A stretch of 64,000 nucleotides of DNA, from assembly GCA_030645235.1 (NCBI GenBank), contig JAUSMV010000012.1:744001-808000 (forward strand). The letters run 5' to 3'. A program made the translations under genes and the position numbers. Positions 52,221 through 61,335 of the stretch are shown piece by piece. The notes beneath the pieces are model-generated. The model was given only the letters and a program-made list of their open reading frames with translations, was not told where the DNA came from and ran no database searches. Each line of letters begins with the position of its first letter. The first letter of the stretch is position 1. This DNA comes from Parvibaculum sp. (GTDB lineage Bacteria > Pseudomonadota > Alphaproteobacteria > Parvibaculales > Parvibaculaceae).

Positions 52221-53016
52221 TCTGAACAACGCGGCCGACAATGGTGAGCCGCCAGCCTTTAATGTGCCGTCTGTGGTGCTGGGTCTTATCGGCGTGCTCG
52301 TTGTGGCCTATGCCGTCTTCGCTTGGGCGCAGCCTGAACAACAAGGGCAATGGCTTTTTCTCTTTGCCTTGTTTCCGGCGCGCTTCATTGCATCTGATCT
52401 GCATCCTGATCTGATTTTTCCGGGCGGCTTTGCGGGCGATGTCTGGACGCTCTTCACTTACACGCTCATGCATGGCAGTTGGACCCATGTGATTATTAAC
52501 TGCGTTTGGCTGCTTGCCTTTGGCAGCGCCGTCGCGCGGCGCATCGGTTCGTTTCGCTTTCTTCTGTTCTTTTTCTTTTGCGGTATCGTCGGCGCCCTTC
52601 TTCATGTCGTGCTCTATGGCGGTTCACTGGTGCCTGTTGTCGGCGCATCGGGCGCGATTTCGGGATTGATGGGCGGCGCGGTGCGCTTTGTCTTTTTGGC
52701 CGGTGGTCCGCTGGGCGGTCTTGGCGGCCATCGGGGACCAAGCACGGCACCGCGCGCGCAGATGAGCATTGGTGCGGCGCTGCGCGACCGGCGCATTATG
52801 ACATTTGTGGGTGTCTGGGTTCTTCTCAACTTTATCTTTGGTGTCAGCGGTGTGAACCCGTCGGGACAAGTCGCCGACATTGCATGGATCGCCCATCTCG
52901 GCGGCTTCCTTGCGGGCCTGTTCTTCTTCGGCATTTTTGACGGCCACAGGTCATCGCCTTCGGGCGGCCCGGGCAATGTCGGTTATGGCGAGTGGAGCGG
53001 CCGCGATAAGGATTGA
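52213..53016 (+). CDS. rhomboid family intramembrane serine protease
   Basis: 267-aa membrane protease that cleaves substrates within the bilayer. Catalytic Ser in VVGASGAISGLMGG and His in IAHLGGFLAGLFFFG, with the family's HGSWTHVIINCVWLLAFGSAVARRIG loop. About six transmembrane helices. Between helices lies a polar GGPLGGLGGHRGPSTAPRAQ loop, common in alphaproteobacterial members. Translationally coupled to the isomerase-like gene by overlap. Confidence 0.92.
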   Translation: MVDLNNAADNGEPPAFNVPSVVLGLIGVLVVAYAVFAWAQPEQQGQWLFLFALFPARFIASDLHPDLIFPGGFAGDVWTLFTYTLMHGSWTHVIINCVWLLAFGSAVARRIGSFRFLLFFFFCGIVGALLHVVLYGGSLVPVVGASGAISGLMGGAVRFVFLAGGPLGGLGGHRGPSTAPRAQMSIGAALRDRRIMTFVGVWVLLNFIFGVSGVNPSGQVADIAWIAHLGGFLAGLFFFGIFDGHRSSPSGGPGNVGYGEWSGRDKD

Positions 53017-53087
53017 ATCTGTGAGTATCGTTCTTACATAAATCAGATGTACTTGTGTCGGCTCCAACCAGAAGGAAATCAACTCAA

Positions 53088-53399
53088 ATGAGTGATACGT
53101 CTTCCTCGTCCGAACCGTCCATTGAAGCGCCTAAAGAAGTAAGCAACGGCGAGCCGCTCTGGCTGCGTTTCGTTTACATGATCGGCTACGGCATCCTCGG
53201 CAACATCGCTTTTTCGCTGGCGCTGTTTCTCGGCGTTGTGCAGATCGTGCTGCTGCTCATCCGCAAAGAACTGAATGACGAGATCGCAGGCTTCAGCCGC
53301 AATCTCATTGCTTATGTGGGTGAGTGCCTGAGCTATGTCGCCTTTGTGCGCGAGGACAAACCATTCCCGCTGGCGAAATTTCCAAGCTCTGAGGATTGA
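53088..53399 (+). CDS. DUF4389 family membrane protein
   Basis: 103 aa. Polar N-terminus, then PLWLRFVYMIGYGILGNIAFSLALFLGVVQIVLLLI with the family's short hydrophobic block and LNDEIAGFSRNLIAYVGECLSYVAFVREDKPFPLA. Membrane-associated, function unknown. AGAAGGAAATC precedes ATG 53088. It may be co-transcribed with the rhomboid gene. Confidence 0.83.
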   Translation: MSDTSSSSEPSIEAPKEVSNGEPLWLRFVYMIGYGILGNIAFSLALFLGVVQIVLLLIRKELNDEIAGFSRNLIAYVGECLSYVAFVREDKPFPLAKFPSSED

Positions 53400-53402
53400 G
53401 GC

Positions 53403-54107
53403 TTAAGCGCCGCGCGTGTAGCTTTCGAGCTTGGCGCGGCCTTTGTCCGTCATAAAGCCGCGGATGACGGCAAGTGTCGTCACGGCGAAGCGCGTCTTAG
53501 CCTCGTCGGCGGTGGCGTGAAAGCCCGCAAGCTCCAGACTGCATAATCCGTGTACGACAGCCCAGAAGGCGTCGGCGACGAGGATCGGCTCGAACTCATC
53601 GGAGAAGCTGCCGTCCTTGATGCAGGCCGTCACGCCGTCGAGCAGGAACTGATAGGACGAGTGACCTGAGATGCCGCGCGCGGGCAGGATCGTGTCGGCA
53701 CTATGCGCGTGGCGTGCTGCCTCGCTCACCGGCATCGTCGCGCTGATCATCAAGGCATAATAGGACGGGTTCTGCCTCGCGAACTCATGATAGGCGCGGC
53801 CGAGGTCGGCCAGGTAAAGCAGCGGTTCGTCATTTTTGGGGACCGCGCTCTGCGCATCGCCAAGCCGGTCGAAGGCTTCATCGAAAAGCGCCGCGATCAG
53901 TCCGTCTTTGCCGCCAAAAGCCGTATAGACCGCCATGGTCGAGGTGCCGACTTTGGTGGCGAGTTTGCGCAAGGAGATCGAATCCGGCCCGCCTCTGAGT
54001 AACATTTCGCTCGCCGCATCGAGCAGAGCGGCGCGCTGCGCATTGCGGCGCAGATCGGCTTTGCTCGCGTCGGGCGATGCAGCAGGCAGGGCTTCGGTTT
54101 GGTCCAT
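53403..54107 (-). CDS. TetR/AcrR family regulator
   Basis: 234-aa repressor. N-terminal HTH: RNAQRAALLDAASEMLLRGGPDSISLRKLATKVGTSTMAVYTAFGGKDGLIAALFDEAF. The C-terminal ligand domain ends in VHGLCSLELAGF, typical of TetR_C_13-like members. It is divergent from the carotenoid oxygenase gene, so probably regulates it. A palindromic candidate operator lies between them. ATG 54107 preferred over GTG 54113. Confidence 0.9.
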   Translation of the reverse strand: MDQTEALPAASPDASKADLRRNAQRAALLDAASEMLLRGGPDSISLRKLATKVGTSTMAVYTAFGGKDGLIAALFDEAFDRLGDAQSAVPKNDEPLLYLADLGRAYHEFARQNPSYYALMISATMPVSEAARHAHSADTILPARGISGHSSYQFLLDGVTACIKDGSFSDEFEPILVADAFWAVVHGLCSLELAGFHATADEAKTRFAVTTLAVIRGFMTDKGRAKLESYTRGA

Positions 54108-54166
54108 CGTCACTTTCTATACGATTTTCCGAGGGGCGGGCTTGCTTTTGTGATTTAAGGTGAATT

Positions 54167-54179
54167 ATAACACTGTTAT
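54167..54179. promoter_or_regulatory. candidate TetR operator ATAACACTGTTAT
   Basis: Perfect 6-bp arms ATAACA/TGTTAT around one base, 27 bp before the carotenoid oxygenase ATG in the 99-bp divergent region. The AT-rich palindrome is of TetR-operator size and would cover the promoter. Confidence 0.5.
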
Positions 54180-54206
54180 CGAACGAGTCGCAATCAGGAG
54201 CGCCCC

Positions 54207-55637
54207 ATGTCCAAACCCTTTCCCCAAGATGCTGTGCTGCAGGAAAACTTCGCTCCCGTGATGGCGGAGAGCTATGCGCCGGAGCTTGTCGTGGTTGAAG
54301 GGGAGTTGCCGAAAGGTCTGGCGGGCACGCTTTACCGCAACGGGCCGAATCCGATGTTCCCGCCTTTGGGCGACAAGCATCACTGGTTTCTGGGCGAGGG
54401 CATGATCCATGCGATCCAGGTTGAGGATGGCCGCGTTTCCTATCGCAACCGCTGGATCGAGACTGAGCAATATAAAGTCCAGCGCAAAGCCGGACGTCGT
54501 TTGATCGACACAGGCTTTGGCGGTGCGAGCCTGCCGGAAGCTGAAGGTATCAAGCGCAATGTCGCCAACACGAATATCGTCTGGCACGGCGGCAAACTGC
54601 TGGCGCTTGATGAAGGCAACCAGCCCGTCGCGATGGATGGCGATACGCTGGCGACCAAAGGTTCGTGGGATTTTGCGGGCAAGTATCAGGGCCCGATGAC
54701 AGCGCATCCGAAGATGGACCCCAAAACCGGCGAGATGATGTTCTTTGGCTATATGGCCAAGGGGCCGGGCACGCCGGATATTTCCTACACCGTCGTCAAC
54801 GCCAAGGGCGAAGTCACGCGCTCCGACATGTTTGAAGCGCCTTATGCCAGCATGGTGCATGACTTCATCACCACCGACGAACATGTGATCTTCCCGATCT
54901 TCCCCGCAACGATTGATGTCGAGCGCATCATGCGCGGCGGCCCGACAATTGCGTGGGACCCTGAGACCGCGACAAAGATCGGCATCATGGCGCGTAATGC
55001 GGGTGTCGAGACGATCCGCTGGTTTACGGGCGATCCCTGCTATGTCTATCACCCGATGAATGCTTACACCTCGCACGAAGGCGGACGCACGCGCGTCATT
55101 GCCGATGTGATGAAATATGACCGCGTGCCTTTGTTCCCCAATGCGGACGGCAGCAAGCCCGCATCCGGTCTGAGCGATGACCCGTCAATGCTTGTGCGTT
55201 GGACCTTTGACCTCGACAGCAACACGGACACTTATACCGAAGAAGCATTGAATGATCTCGGCGGCGATTTCCCGCGCCTTGATGAACGCTTCACAGGAAT
55301 GGATTATCGACACGGTTTTTATGCGGCACTCACCGGCGAGCCCGGACGTGGTAAACCGTTCGACACAATCGTTCACGCCAATATGAAAACGGGAAAGCGC
55401 CACGAGTATCGTCCCGGTGCAGGCAAATATGTGATGGAGCCTGTCTTCGTGCCGCGCAAAGAGAATGCGGGCGAGGGCGATGGCTGGATCGTGTCGCTGC
55501 AATATGATCAGCGCCGCAATCTGAGCGACTTCATTGTGCTCGATACCGATGACATTACGCGTGGTCCGATTGCACGCGTCGAACTTCCGACACGTGTGCC
55601 GTTTGGTTTCCACGGCAATTGGCGCGGTGCGGCCTGA
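54207..55637 (+). CDS. carotenoid oxygenase (RPE65/CCO family)
   Basis: 476-aa non-heme iron dioxygenase that cleaves C=C bonds of carotenoids, stilbenes or lignin-derived phenylpropanoids. Family marks: TLYRNGPNPMF, and histidine-bearing HPKMDPKTGEMMFFGY, VHDFITTDEHVIFP, YHPMNAYT and the terminal FGFHGNW, which supply the four iron ligands. AGGAG precedes the ATG. No carotenoid biosynthesis genes are here; a lignostilbene-type substrate under TetR control is equally plausible. Confidence 0.93.
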   Translation: MSKPFPQDAVLQENFAPVMAESYAPELVVVEGELPKGLAGTLYRNGPNPMFPPLGDKHHWFLGEGMIHAIQVEDGRVSYRNRWIETEQYKVQRKAGRRLIDTGFGGASLPEAEGIKRNVANTNIVWHGGKLLALDEGNQPVAMDGDTLATKGSWDFAGKYQGPMTAHPKMDPKTGEMMFFGYMAKGPGTPDISYTVVNAKGEVTRSDMFEAPYASMVHDFITTDEHVIFPIFPATIDVERIMRGGPTIAWDPETATKIGIMARNAGVETIRWFTGDPCYVYHPMNAYTSHEGGRTRVIADVMKYDRVPLFPNADGSKPASGLSDDPSMLVRWTFDLDSNTDTYTEEALNDLGGDFPRLDERFTGMDYRHGFYAALTGEPGRGKPFDTIVHANMKTGKRHEYRPGAGKYVMEPVFVPRKENAGEGDGWIVSLQYDQRRNLSDFIVLDTDDITRGPIARVELPTRVPFGFHGNWRGAA

Positions 55638-55651
55638 TTGAGAACGGTTTT

Positions 55652-56062
55652 ATGGCCTCGATATTTGTTGCTGCAAGCGCAATTGTTATCGCGTGCTTGG
55701 GGCTGGTGCATCTGCTGTTTACGTTCAGCGGGGCCAAGCTTCATCCGCGCGATCTAAGCTTGAAGGATGCGATGATGGCGTCGTCGCCGGTCATCAGCCG
55801 GGAAACGACAATGTGGCGAGCGTGGATCGGTTTTAATGCGAGCCATAGTTTCGGAGCCATGTTGTTTGGCATCATCTATGGTTATCTGGCAATACTGCAT
55901 GGTGAATTTCTCATGCAGTCCACGTTCCTGCTGGCGGTCGGGTTTTGTCTTCTGAGCGGCTATGCGCTGCTGGGCAAGGTCTATTGGTTCAGCGTTCCGT
56001 TTCGCAGTATTTTGCTGGCGCTGTTTCTTTATGGCATCGGGTTGGGGCTTCATTTTGCTTAA
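55652..56062 (+). CDS. small four-helix membrane protein
   Basis: 136 aa with four hydrophobic helices and a conserved-looking centre TTMWRAWIGFNASHSFGAMLFGIIYGYLAI. The pattern resembles a group I recall as LIC_13387-like, without known function. It begins 15 nt after the carotenoid oxygenase stop, so the two are probably co-transcribed and it may help that pathway. Confidence 0.72.
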   Translation: MASIFVAASAIVIACLGLVHLLFTFSGAKLHPRDLSLKDAMMASSPVISRETTMWRAWIGFNASHSFGAMLFGIIYGYLAILHGEFLMQSTFLLAVGFCLLSGYALLGKVYWFSVPFRSILLALFLYGIGLGLHFA

Positions 56063-56083
56063 TGTCGCAATCCCGCCGGAAGG

Positions 56084-56668
56084 CTAAAACACCGGCTCTT
56101 CATAAACCGGCTTACCGTCAATCCTGATCCCTTTGATCGTCGCCTCGCCGTCGCGGCCAAGTGCGACATCGACGGAGAGCGCACTCTTGTTGCGTTCTTC
56201 CTCCAGCACGCGGCCTTCGCCTTCGGGCACGTAATAGCGTTCGATGCCGTAATCCACTTGGGCGACATTGCGCGTTGTATCGTAATAACTGATCGTGCCG
56301 CGAATGATTTTGTTGCCCAGCGCGGGCACTTCATGTGCATGAAACGCGGCGACCGCCCGCCAGTTATTTTCTGCGGGCGTCAATTCCACATAGATCGTTT
56401 CGCCATCGGCCCATGTCTGATCGCCGTTGATTTCGGTGAGTGACAAAGTGGTGATGGCATAGCCGAGCGTCACATAGTCGCCGCGAAAGAGATCGCGCGG
56501 GTCAACGGGTTCGCTTAACAGCGTCACAACATTGGGTGAGCGCAAAATCATCACGCGGTCGGCGATGAAGTAGGTGAGCAACAATGTCTGCACGAGAACA
56601 AGCACAATAACGGCGCTGCCGAAACGACCAAAGCGGGTGACGAAGGGAACGAGCCATTGCTTGGTCAT
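56084..56668 (-). CDS. GDYXXLXY domain protein
   Basis: 194 aa. N-terminal transmembrane helix (GSAVIVLVLVQTLLLTYFIAD) and the family motif FRGDYVTLGYAI near residue 65, with a beta-rich extracytoplasmic domain. Function unknown. Its start overlaps the DUF2157 stop by 4 bp; this pair is a common arrangement. Confidence 0.9.
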   Translation of the reverse strand: MTKQWLVPFVTRFGRFGSAVIVLVLVQTLLLTYFIADRVMILRSPNVVTLLSEPVDPRDLFRGDYVTLGYAITTLSLTEINGDQTWADGETIYVELTPAENNWRAVAAFHAHEVPALGNKIIRGTISYYDTTRNVAQVDYGIERYYVPEGEGRVLEEERNKSALSVDVALGRDGEATIKGIRIDGKPVYEEPVF

Positions 56669-57945
56669 TTGGCGTCTCCTTCTTCAGTCGAGGCCACAAG
56701 CCGGCGACGCAGTTTTGGCAGGATGAGACTTCCCGCGATGAGCAGGATGCCACCGATTGCGAAGAAAGCGGCTGTGTTGAGCAATGTCCCGAGCGTCTGG
56801 AAATAGAGATAGAGACATTCACCGGCAAAGGCGACGAGGCCTGCATTGATCGCAAAGCGATGATTGCGGGCTGTGCCATAGGCCACGAGCCAGACCGAGA
56901 GGGTGAGGAAGAGCGCAGCGTAGAACAAGAGGTTGTAGCCGTCATGTTGCGCGACGAGCGGATAGACGAGCGCGCCGATGCCAAGTGCGGCAAGGCCGCC
57001 ATAGTTACGCATTGAGAGGCGCTGGGCCGCGACTTCACTAAAGGCAAGCGCGCCGACAGCGGAAAGCGCGACAAGAGCGAGGGCGTACCAGAGAATGCCG
57101 GTGCCGCCATAACCGTCTTCAAGCTGGAATGTCGCCATGGCGGCGAAGGCGATCAGCATGCCGTAGTTTTCGAGCAAAGACCCGAAGCGGATAGACGTGG
57201 ATGAGAGGCGCAGGCCAAGCACCCATTGCATAAGAGCAACAAGCGCGAAGAGCGCGACGAGACTTCCGGTGTTGCAACCGATGAGTTCCTGCAAAGCGCC
57301 CGCATTGACACCGGCCCAGACCCAGAGTGTGAGGAGCGCGAGATGCAATCCCGCCCGCCAGCTCATGCGTATGGTGAGCCATGTCGCACCGAGCCATGGC
57401 AGGAAGAAGGCCCAACTGATTTGCTCGTGATGATCAAGCGCCCATGCTGCCCACAGAACAGCGAGAAGATAGGTGATCGCCAGGGCCGCGCGGGACGGCA
57501 GCGACCATGCCGCAGCGAGAGCGATGAGGCACCACAGCATCACCCATTCGGGCGTTGAAGACGTGACGTGATAAATCTGCCCGATCAGCATGATATTCGC
57601 GCCGAAGAGTGCGAGCCCTGCGACGACGCCTGCCTCGGCATAGGCGGGGTGGCCGCGCCTGTCGGCAAACCACGCTGCACCCCATGCGACCCAGAGGGCT
57701 GAAAAGATCATCAGGAGGCGGATGATTTTGGGAATCTCGGCCCAGTTCGCCGCGACAAAACTCATCACGGCAAAGCCCACAAGCACTGCGCCCATGATCG
57801 CCAGAATTTGCGGAATGTGCCGCACGGCCGCGCCGCCGCTCGCATCGGTCAGGATTGATTGCGCGTGTGCAGGCGTGACCCAGCCGCGCTCAACCCATTT
57901 TTCGAGGTCCTGGCGAAGGCGCCTTAAATAGATGGTCTGCCACAT
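56665..57945 (-). CDS. DUF2157 domain membrane protein
   Basis: 426 aa. Cytoplasmic N-terminus LRQDLEKWVERGWVTPAHAQSILTDA is the DUF2157 signature, followed by about twelve hydrophobic helices. Function unknown. Operon with the GDYXXLXY gene. The N-terminus MWQTIYLRRLRQDLE looks natural. Confidence 0.9.
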   Translation of the reverse strand: MWQTIYLRRLRQDLEKWVERGWVTPAHAQSILTDASGGAAVRHIPQILAIMGAVLVGFAVMSFVAANWAEIPKIIRLLMIFSALWVAWGAAWFADRRGHPAYAEAGVVAGLALFGANIMLIGQIYHVTSSTPEWVMLWCLIALAAAWSLPSRAALAITYLLAVLWAAWALDHHEQISWAFFLPWLGATWLTIRMSWRAGLHLALLTLWVWAGVNAGALQELIGCNTGSLVALFALVALMQWVLGLRLSSTSIRFGSLLENYGMLIAFAAMATFQLEDGYGGTGILWYALALVALSAVGALAFSEVAAQRLSMRNYGGLAALGIGALVYPLVAQHDGYNLLFYAALFLTLSVWLVAYGTARNHRFAINAGLVAFAGECLYLYFQTLGTLLNTAAFFAIGGILLIAGSLILPKLRRRLVASTEEGDAK

Positions 57946-58178
57946 GACGTTGCCGAATCTCCGTAAAGAGGGTCAGAGGATGATAGCGCAGCCCAAGCGT
58001 TCTGCGGACTTTCATGGTTTACGTAGCGTCACGCTTGCGCCCTGCGTCCGAATGTCGCAACATATCCATTCTGGGTGTTGCCGATGCGATTGAGCGGACG
58101 GTGCCTCACTGTCTGCCGGCGTGTTTCAACAGGGCTTTCATTCAAGGTCCGGGCTTCACCATTTTGGGAGTTGAAGCG

Positions 58179-58607
58179 ATGAACGTTGCCACGATCCTCA
58201 AGGCCAAAGGGGCCGATGTCGAAACAGTCGGGCCGGATATTACGCTCGGTGAAGTTGCGCGCCTGCTGAGCGCGAAACGCATCGGTGCTGTGCTTGTCCT
58301 CGAAGGTGAGCACCTGATTGGCATTCTGTCCGAGCGCGACGTCATCAAATCCATCGGCGTGGCCGGCTCCGAGGCGCTTGATCGTCGTGTCCGCGAAGTC
58401 ATGACGTCGCGCATCGTGACCTGTGATCTCAATGACAGTGTTGATCTGCTCATGGACATGATGACTGAAGGTCGTTTCCGTCATTTGCCGGTTGTGGCCG
58501 AGGGCCGTCTTGTCGGCATCATCTCGATCGGTGACGTGGTGAAGCATCGCATGGCCGAAACCGTCATGGAGACGGAAGCTTTGCGCCTCTATATCGCCAA
58601 TAGCTAA
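58179..58607 (+). CDS. CBS domain pair protein
   Basis: 142 aa, two CBS motifs forming one Bateman module: VGPDITLGEVARLLSAKRIGAVLVLEGEHLIGILSERDVIKSI and VTCDLNDSVDLLMDMMTEGRFRHLPVVAEGRLVGIISIGDVVKHR. These bind adenine nucleotides and sense energy state. GGGAG before ATG 58179 sets the start over the longer track ORF. The gene converges with the patatin gene. Confidence 0.92.
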   Translation: MNVATILKAKGADVETVGPDITLGEVARLLSAKRIGAVLVLEGEHLIGILSERDVIKSIGVAGSEALDRRVREVMTSRIVTCDLNDSVDLLMDMMTEGRFRHLPVVAEGRLVGIISIGDVVKHRMAETVMETEALRLYIANS

Positions 58608-58616
58608 GCCAATTAC

Positions 58617-59678
58617 CTAAGATTGGGCCAATAGACTGATTGTTTCGCGGATTTGGGGGAGGGCTTCTTCGGCAGCTTCTTCCCCAAGTCGTATCAGCTC
58701 GTCCGCGCGGTCAAATTCCATCAATGTCAGATGGCCGATCTTCGGCGCGATCACCACGTCCGGCGGATCACTCGCCAATCGTGCGCGGGCGAGGCGGTCC
58801 TGCACGATGTTGAGTGAGGCCAGCAGCACACTGGCAAAGCCCGGACCCCGACGAGCGGTGCCGATGGCGCGTTTGACGATTTCGCGTTCCGGTGCGCGCG
58901 CGGCGCCGCGCAGCTTGTTCAGCGTGTTTTTGATACCGTCCATGATGGCGGAGTTTTCATCCGGTGCAGTCACTGTGCTTTCAATGATTTCCTCTTCGAC
59001 CATATCCGCGATGTCTTCAGCGATATCTTGCTCAGGCATCCGGTGCGGGACGCTCGCGACATAGAAGGGGTTGGTGCCTTCGGCAAAGTTGCGCCGTGTC
59101 GCGGGATCAAACGGATCAGTATTGAGGTTCACCGCTATGACAAGTCGTGCGCCGAGGGCGCGGGCGACGGAGACGGGTACAGGGTTCACAATCGCACCGT
59201 CGATGAGCCAGCGGTTGTCCACCGGCACGGGCGAGAACACACCGGGCAGCGCGTAGGAGGCGCGCAGCGCCTGCACGAGGCTTCCTTCGCGCAGCCAGAC
59301 TTCATGGCCGGTGGAAAGCTCGGTGGCGACGGCGACGAAAGTGCGCTCCATATTTTCGATGCGCAGGTCGCCCAGATGATTGGTCAGGATCGCCTCAAGC
59401 TTCGCGTCACCGATCAGACCCGATGAGCGAAAACGAAAATCGACAAGACCGAGCAGGCGGCGTCGGTTGAGACTGCGCGCAAATTCTTCCAGCGGCTTCA
59501 TTTGGCCCGCTACATAGCAGCCGCCCACCATCGCGCCGATCGACGTGCCCGATATGATATCGGCATGGACGCCAGCTTCGCTGAGAACACGCATGACACC
59601 GATATGTGCCCAGCCGCGCGCCACACCGGCACCGAGAGCGATGCCGATTTTCGTGCGGTTTCTGTTCAACTGGTTCAT
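58617..59678 (-). CDS. patatin-like phospholipase (RssA-like)
   Basis: 353-aa acyl hydrolase with Ser-Asp dyad. GIALGAGVARGWAHIGVMRVL (oxyanion GGGxR-type loop, here GAGVARG), nucleophile GTSIGAMVGG (Ser about 50), and DGAIVNPVP with the catalytic Asp. Cytoplasmic, probably phospholipase A-like. The track begins at GTG 59693; ATG 59678 gives NRTKIGIALG soon after. Neighbours hisI and folE on the same strand form a conserved-looking neighbourhood. Confidence 0.9.
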   Translation of the reverse strand: MNQLNRNRTKIGIALGAGVARGWAHIGVMRVLSEAGVHADIISGTSIGAMVGGCYVAGQMKPLEEFARSLNRRRLLGLVDFRFRSSGLIGDAKLEAILTNHLGDLRIENMERTFVAVATELSTGHEVWLREGSLVQALRASYALPGVFSPVPVDNRWLIDGAIVNPVPVSVARALGARLVIAVNLNTDPFDPATRRNFAEGTNPFYVASVPHRMPEQDIAEDIADMVEEEIIESTVTAPDENSAIMDGIKNTLNKLRGAARAPEREIVKRAIGTARRGPGFASVLLASLNIVQDRLARARLASDPPDVVIAPKIGHLTLMEFDRADELIRLGEEAAEEALPQIRETISLLAQS

Positions 59679-59753
59679 TAGGCTCTCACTCAACAGACTT
59701 CACTACGCGTTGAATTGAGGAATAGAAGAGGCAGAAGGCAAAAATATGACGGC

Positions 59754-60200
59754 TTAATGATTATGACCGTCTGAAATCTTTTGAGTTTCAATGCGCAGCG
59801 TCAGCGCCTTGTCCGACGCGCCCATCGGCACCGAGCGGAAAAAGCATGAGCGATAGCCGATATGGCAGGCGCCGCCATCGCCGCCGACGCTGACTTTCAG
59901 CACCAGCGCATCCTGATCGCAGTCGATGCGGATTTCGCGGACCGTTTGTGTCTGACCGCTTGTGTCGCCCTTGCGCCAGAAGCTCTGACGCGAGCGGCTC
60001 CAGTACCAGGCCTGACCTGTCTCAATGGTGCGTGCGAGGGCTTCGGCATTCATCCAGGCAAACATCAGCACTTCATTGGTGGTCGCGTCCTGCGCCACAA
60101 CGGGGATCAGCCCGTCTGCGTCGAACTTCGGCATGAAGCTCACGCCGTCTTCAATGTCAGCCAATGTGCCGCGCGGGGCGAAGAGGGGGGAAGGGGTCAT
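59754..60200 (-). CDS. hisI: phosphoribosyl-AMP cyclohydrolase
   Basis: Third step of histidine synthesis: opens the purine ring of PR-AMP. 148 aa with WYWSRSRQSFWRKGDTSGQTQTVREIRIDCDQDALVLKVSVGGDGGACHIGYRSCFFR, including the Asp cluster for Mg2+ and the cysteines for Zn2+. Stand-alone HisI without the HisE domain, as is usual in Alphaproteobacteria. It lies downstream of folE, separated by a terminator. Confidence 0.96.
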   Translation of the reverse strand: MTPSPLFAPRGTLADIEDGVSFMPKFDADGLIPVVAQDATTNEVLMFAWMNAEALARTIETGQAWYWSRSRQSFWRKGDTSGQTQTVREIRIDCDQDALVLKVSVGGDGGACHIGYRSCFFRSVPMGASDKALTLRIETQKISDGHNH

Positions 60201-60251
60201 GGGAGCCTCTGTCGAATAACGAATAGTGCCAACATAATGGGCGCGTCCGGC

Positions 60252-60285
60252 CCCAAAAACAAATGGCCCGCATCGAGCGGGCCAT
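60252..60285 (-). terminator. rho-independent terminator after folE
   Basis: ATGGCCCGC-ATCGA-GCGGGCCAT; minus strand continues TTGTTTTTGG. Confidence 0.85.
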
Positions 60286-60310
60286 CTGCATCAATTCAAA
60301 TTCTGCATCC

Positions 60311-60943
60311 TTACGGACGGATCATCTGCATGAAGCGGGCCTCGAGGCGCGGGTCGTCGCGGAAGACACCGGTAAACTGCGTGGTGATGGTCGCCACGTC
60401 AGGTTTCTTGATGCCGCGCGTTGTCATGCATTGATGCTTCGCATCAACAAGGATCGCCACACCGGCGGGCGCGAGCGCCTCCGTGATCGCGTCAGCGATC
60501 TGGGCGGTCATGGTTTCCTGCGTCTGGAGACGCTTGGCGTAAATTTCAACGACGCGGGCGAGTTTGGAAATGCCCACGACCTTGTTGGTCGGCACATAGG
60601 CGATATGAACCTTGCCGAGAATGGCGACCATGTGATGTTCGCAATGTGATTCAAGGCTGATGTCGCGCAGCATCACCATGTCCTGATAGCCGGACACTTC
60701 TTCGAAGGTGCGTGAGAGTTCTTTGATCGGGTCGGCATTATAGCCTTCAAAGAATTCTTCATAAGCGCGGGTGACGCGGCCGGGCGTGTCAATGAGGCCT
60801 TCGCGGTTCGGATTGTCCCCCGCCCAGGCGATCAGCGTGCGCACGGCAGCTTCCGCTTCTTCGCGGCTCGGCTTTTTCACTTCTGGCAGTTCAACGGATT
60901 TCAAGCGCGAACCCAGACCTTCAACGGCAACATTCATGTTCAT
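60311..60943 (-). CDS. folE: GTP cyclohydrolase I
   Basis: Converts GTP to dihydroneopterin triphosphate, the first step of folate and pterin synthesis. 210 aa from ATG 60943; [20 protein letters not shown] with Cys and His zinc ligands, [16 protein letters not shown] and QCMTTRG are the family signatures. The track start at 61030 adds 29 residues of odd composition. It diverges from cysS. Confidence 0.96.
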   Translation of the reverse strand: MNMNVAVEGLGSRLKSVELPEVKKPSREEAEAAVRTLIAWAGDNPNREGLIDTPGRVTRAYEEFFEGYNADPIKELSRTFEEVSGYQDMVMLRDISLESHCEHHMVAILGKVHIAYVPTNKVVGISKLARVVEIYAKRLQTQETMTAQIADAITEALAPAGVAILVDAKHQCMTTRGIKKPDVATITTQFTGVFRDDPRLEARFMQMIRP

Positions 60944-61335
60944 CTGACCATTCTCGTTTGGGGGACCGCGCCACAATTTAAGGGGCAGGGGCCAAATCAC
61001 TCCCATCAAGCAACGGGGTCTATATGCCATGTGAAAGACACTCTGGCATCGTTACAAGGACGCATATGGCCTTGCAGAAAGGGACTATCAAGGTGGGTGC
61101 GACACCTAAACGCCGCAAGATGAGGAGGGGAAATTGGCTCATTTCCTCTATTTTAAGCCTTGCCGCCGATGATGAAGCCTAATAACAAATGGGTGTGGCG
61201 CCCGGGCGCTGCCCTCAATGAACGGACCGGATATGACCTGTCGAAGCTGCGGACACATCACGATCACCGCCTGAGGCCCCTCGCGATGAAGGGGGTCAGG
61301 TTTACCCCTTTGCTGATTTGAGAGACCGCTTCGAC
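60944..61335. other. divergent folE/cysS intergenic region with small ORF
   Basis: 392 bp. A 38-codon ORF at 61066-61182 (MALQKGTIKVGATPKRRKMRRGNWLISSILSLAADDEA) has AAGGA 7 nt upstream and a basic first half; it is the only coding candidate and is weak. Near 61272 CTGAGGCCCC...GGGGGTCAG may fold. No riboswitch is recognised. It must contain the folE and cysS promoters. Confidence 0.3.

Noticed and set aside
54165-55076. 303-aa minus-strand ORF opposite the carotenoid oxygenase
   Set aside because: Shadow of a gene with clear family motifs; the same holds for 40467-41297, 45048-45944 and 14432-15061 on the minus strand.
61318-61335. T-box or other riboswitch before cysS
   Set aside because: No T-box consensus or specifier stem; such elements are rare in Alphaproteobacteria.
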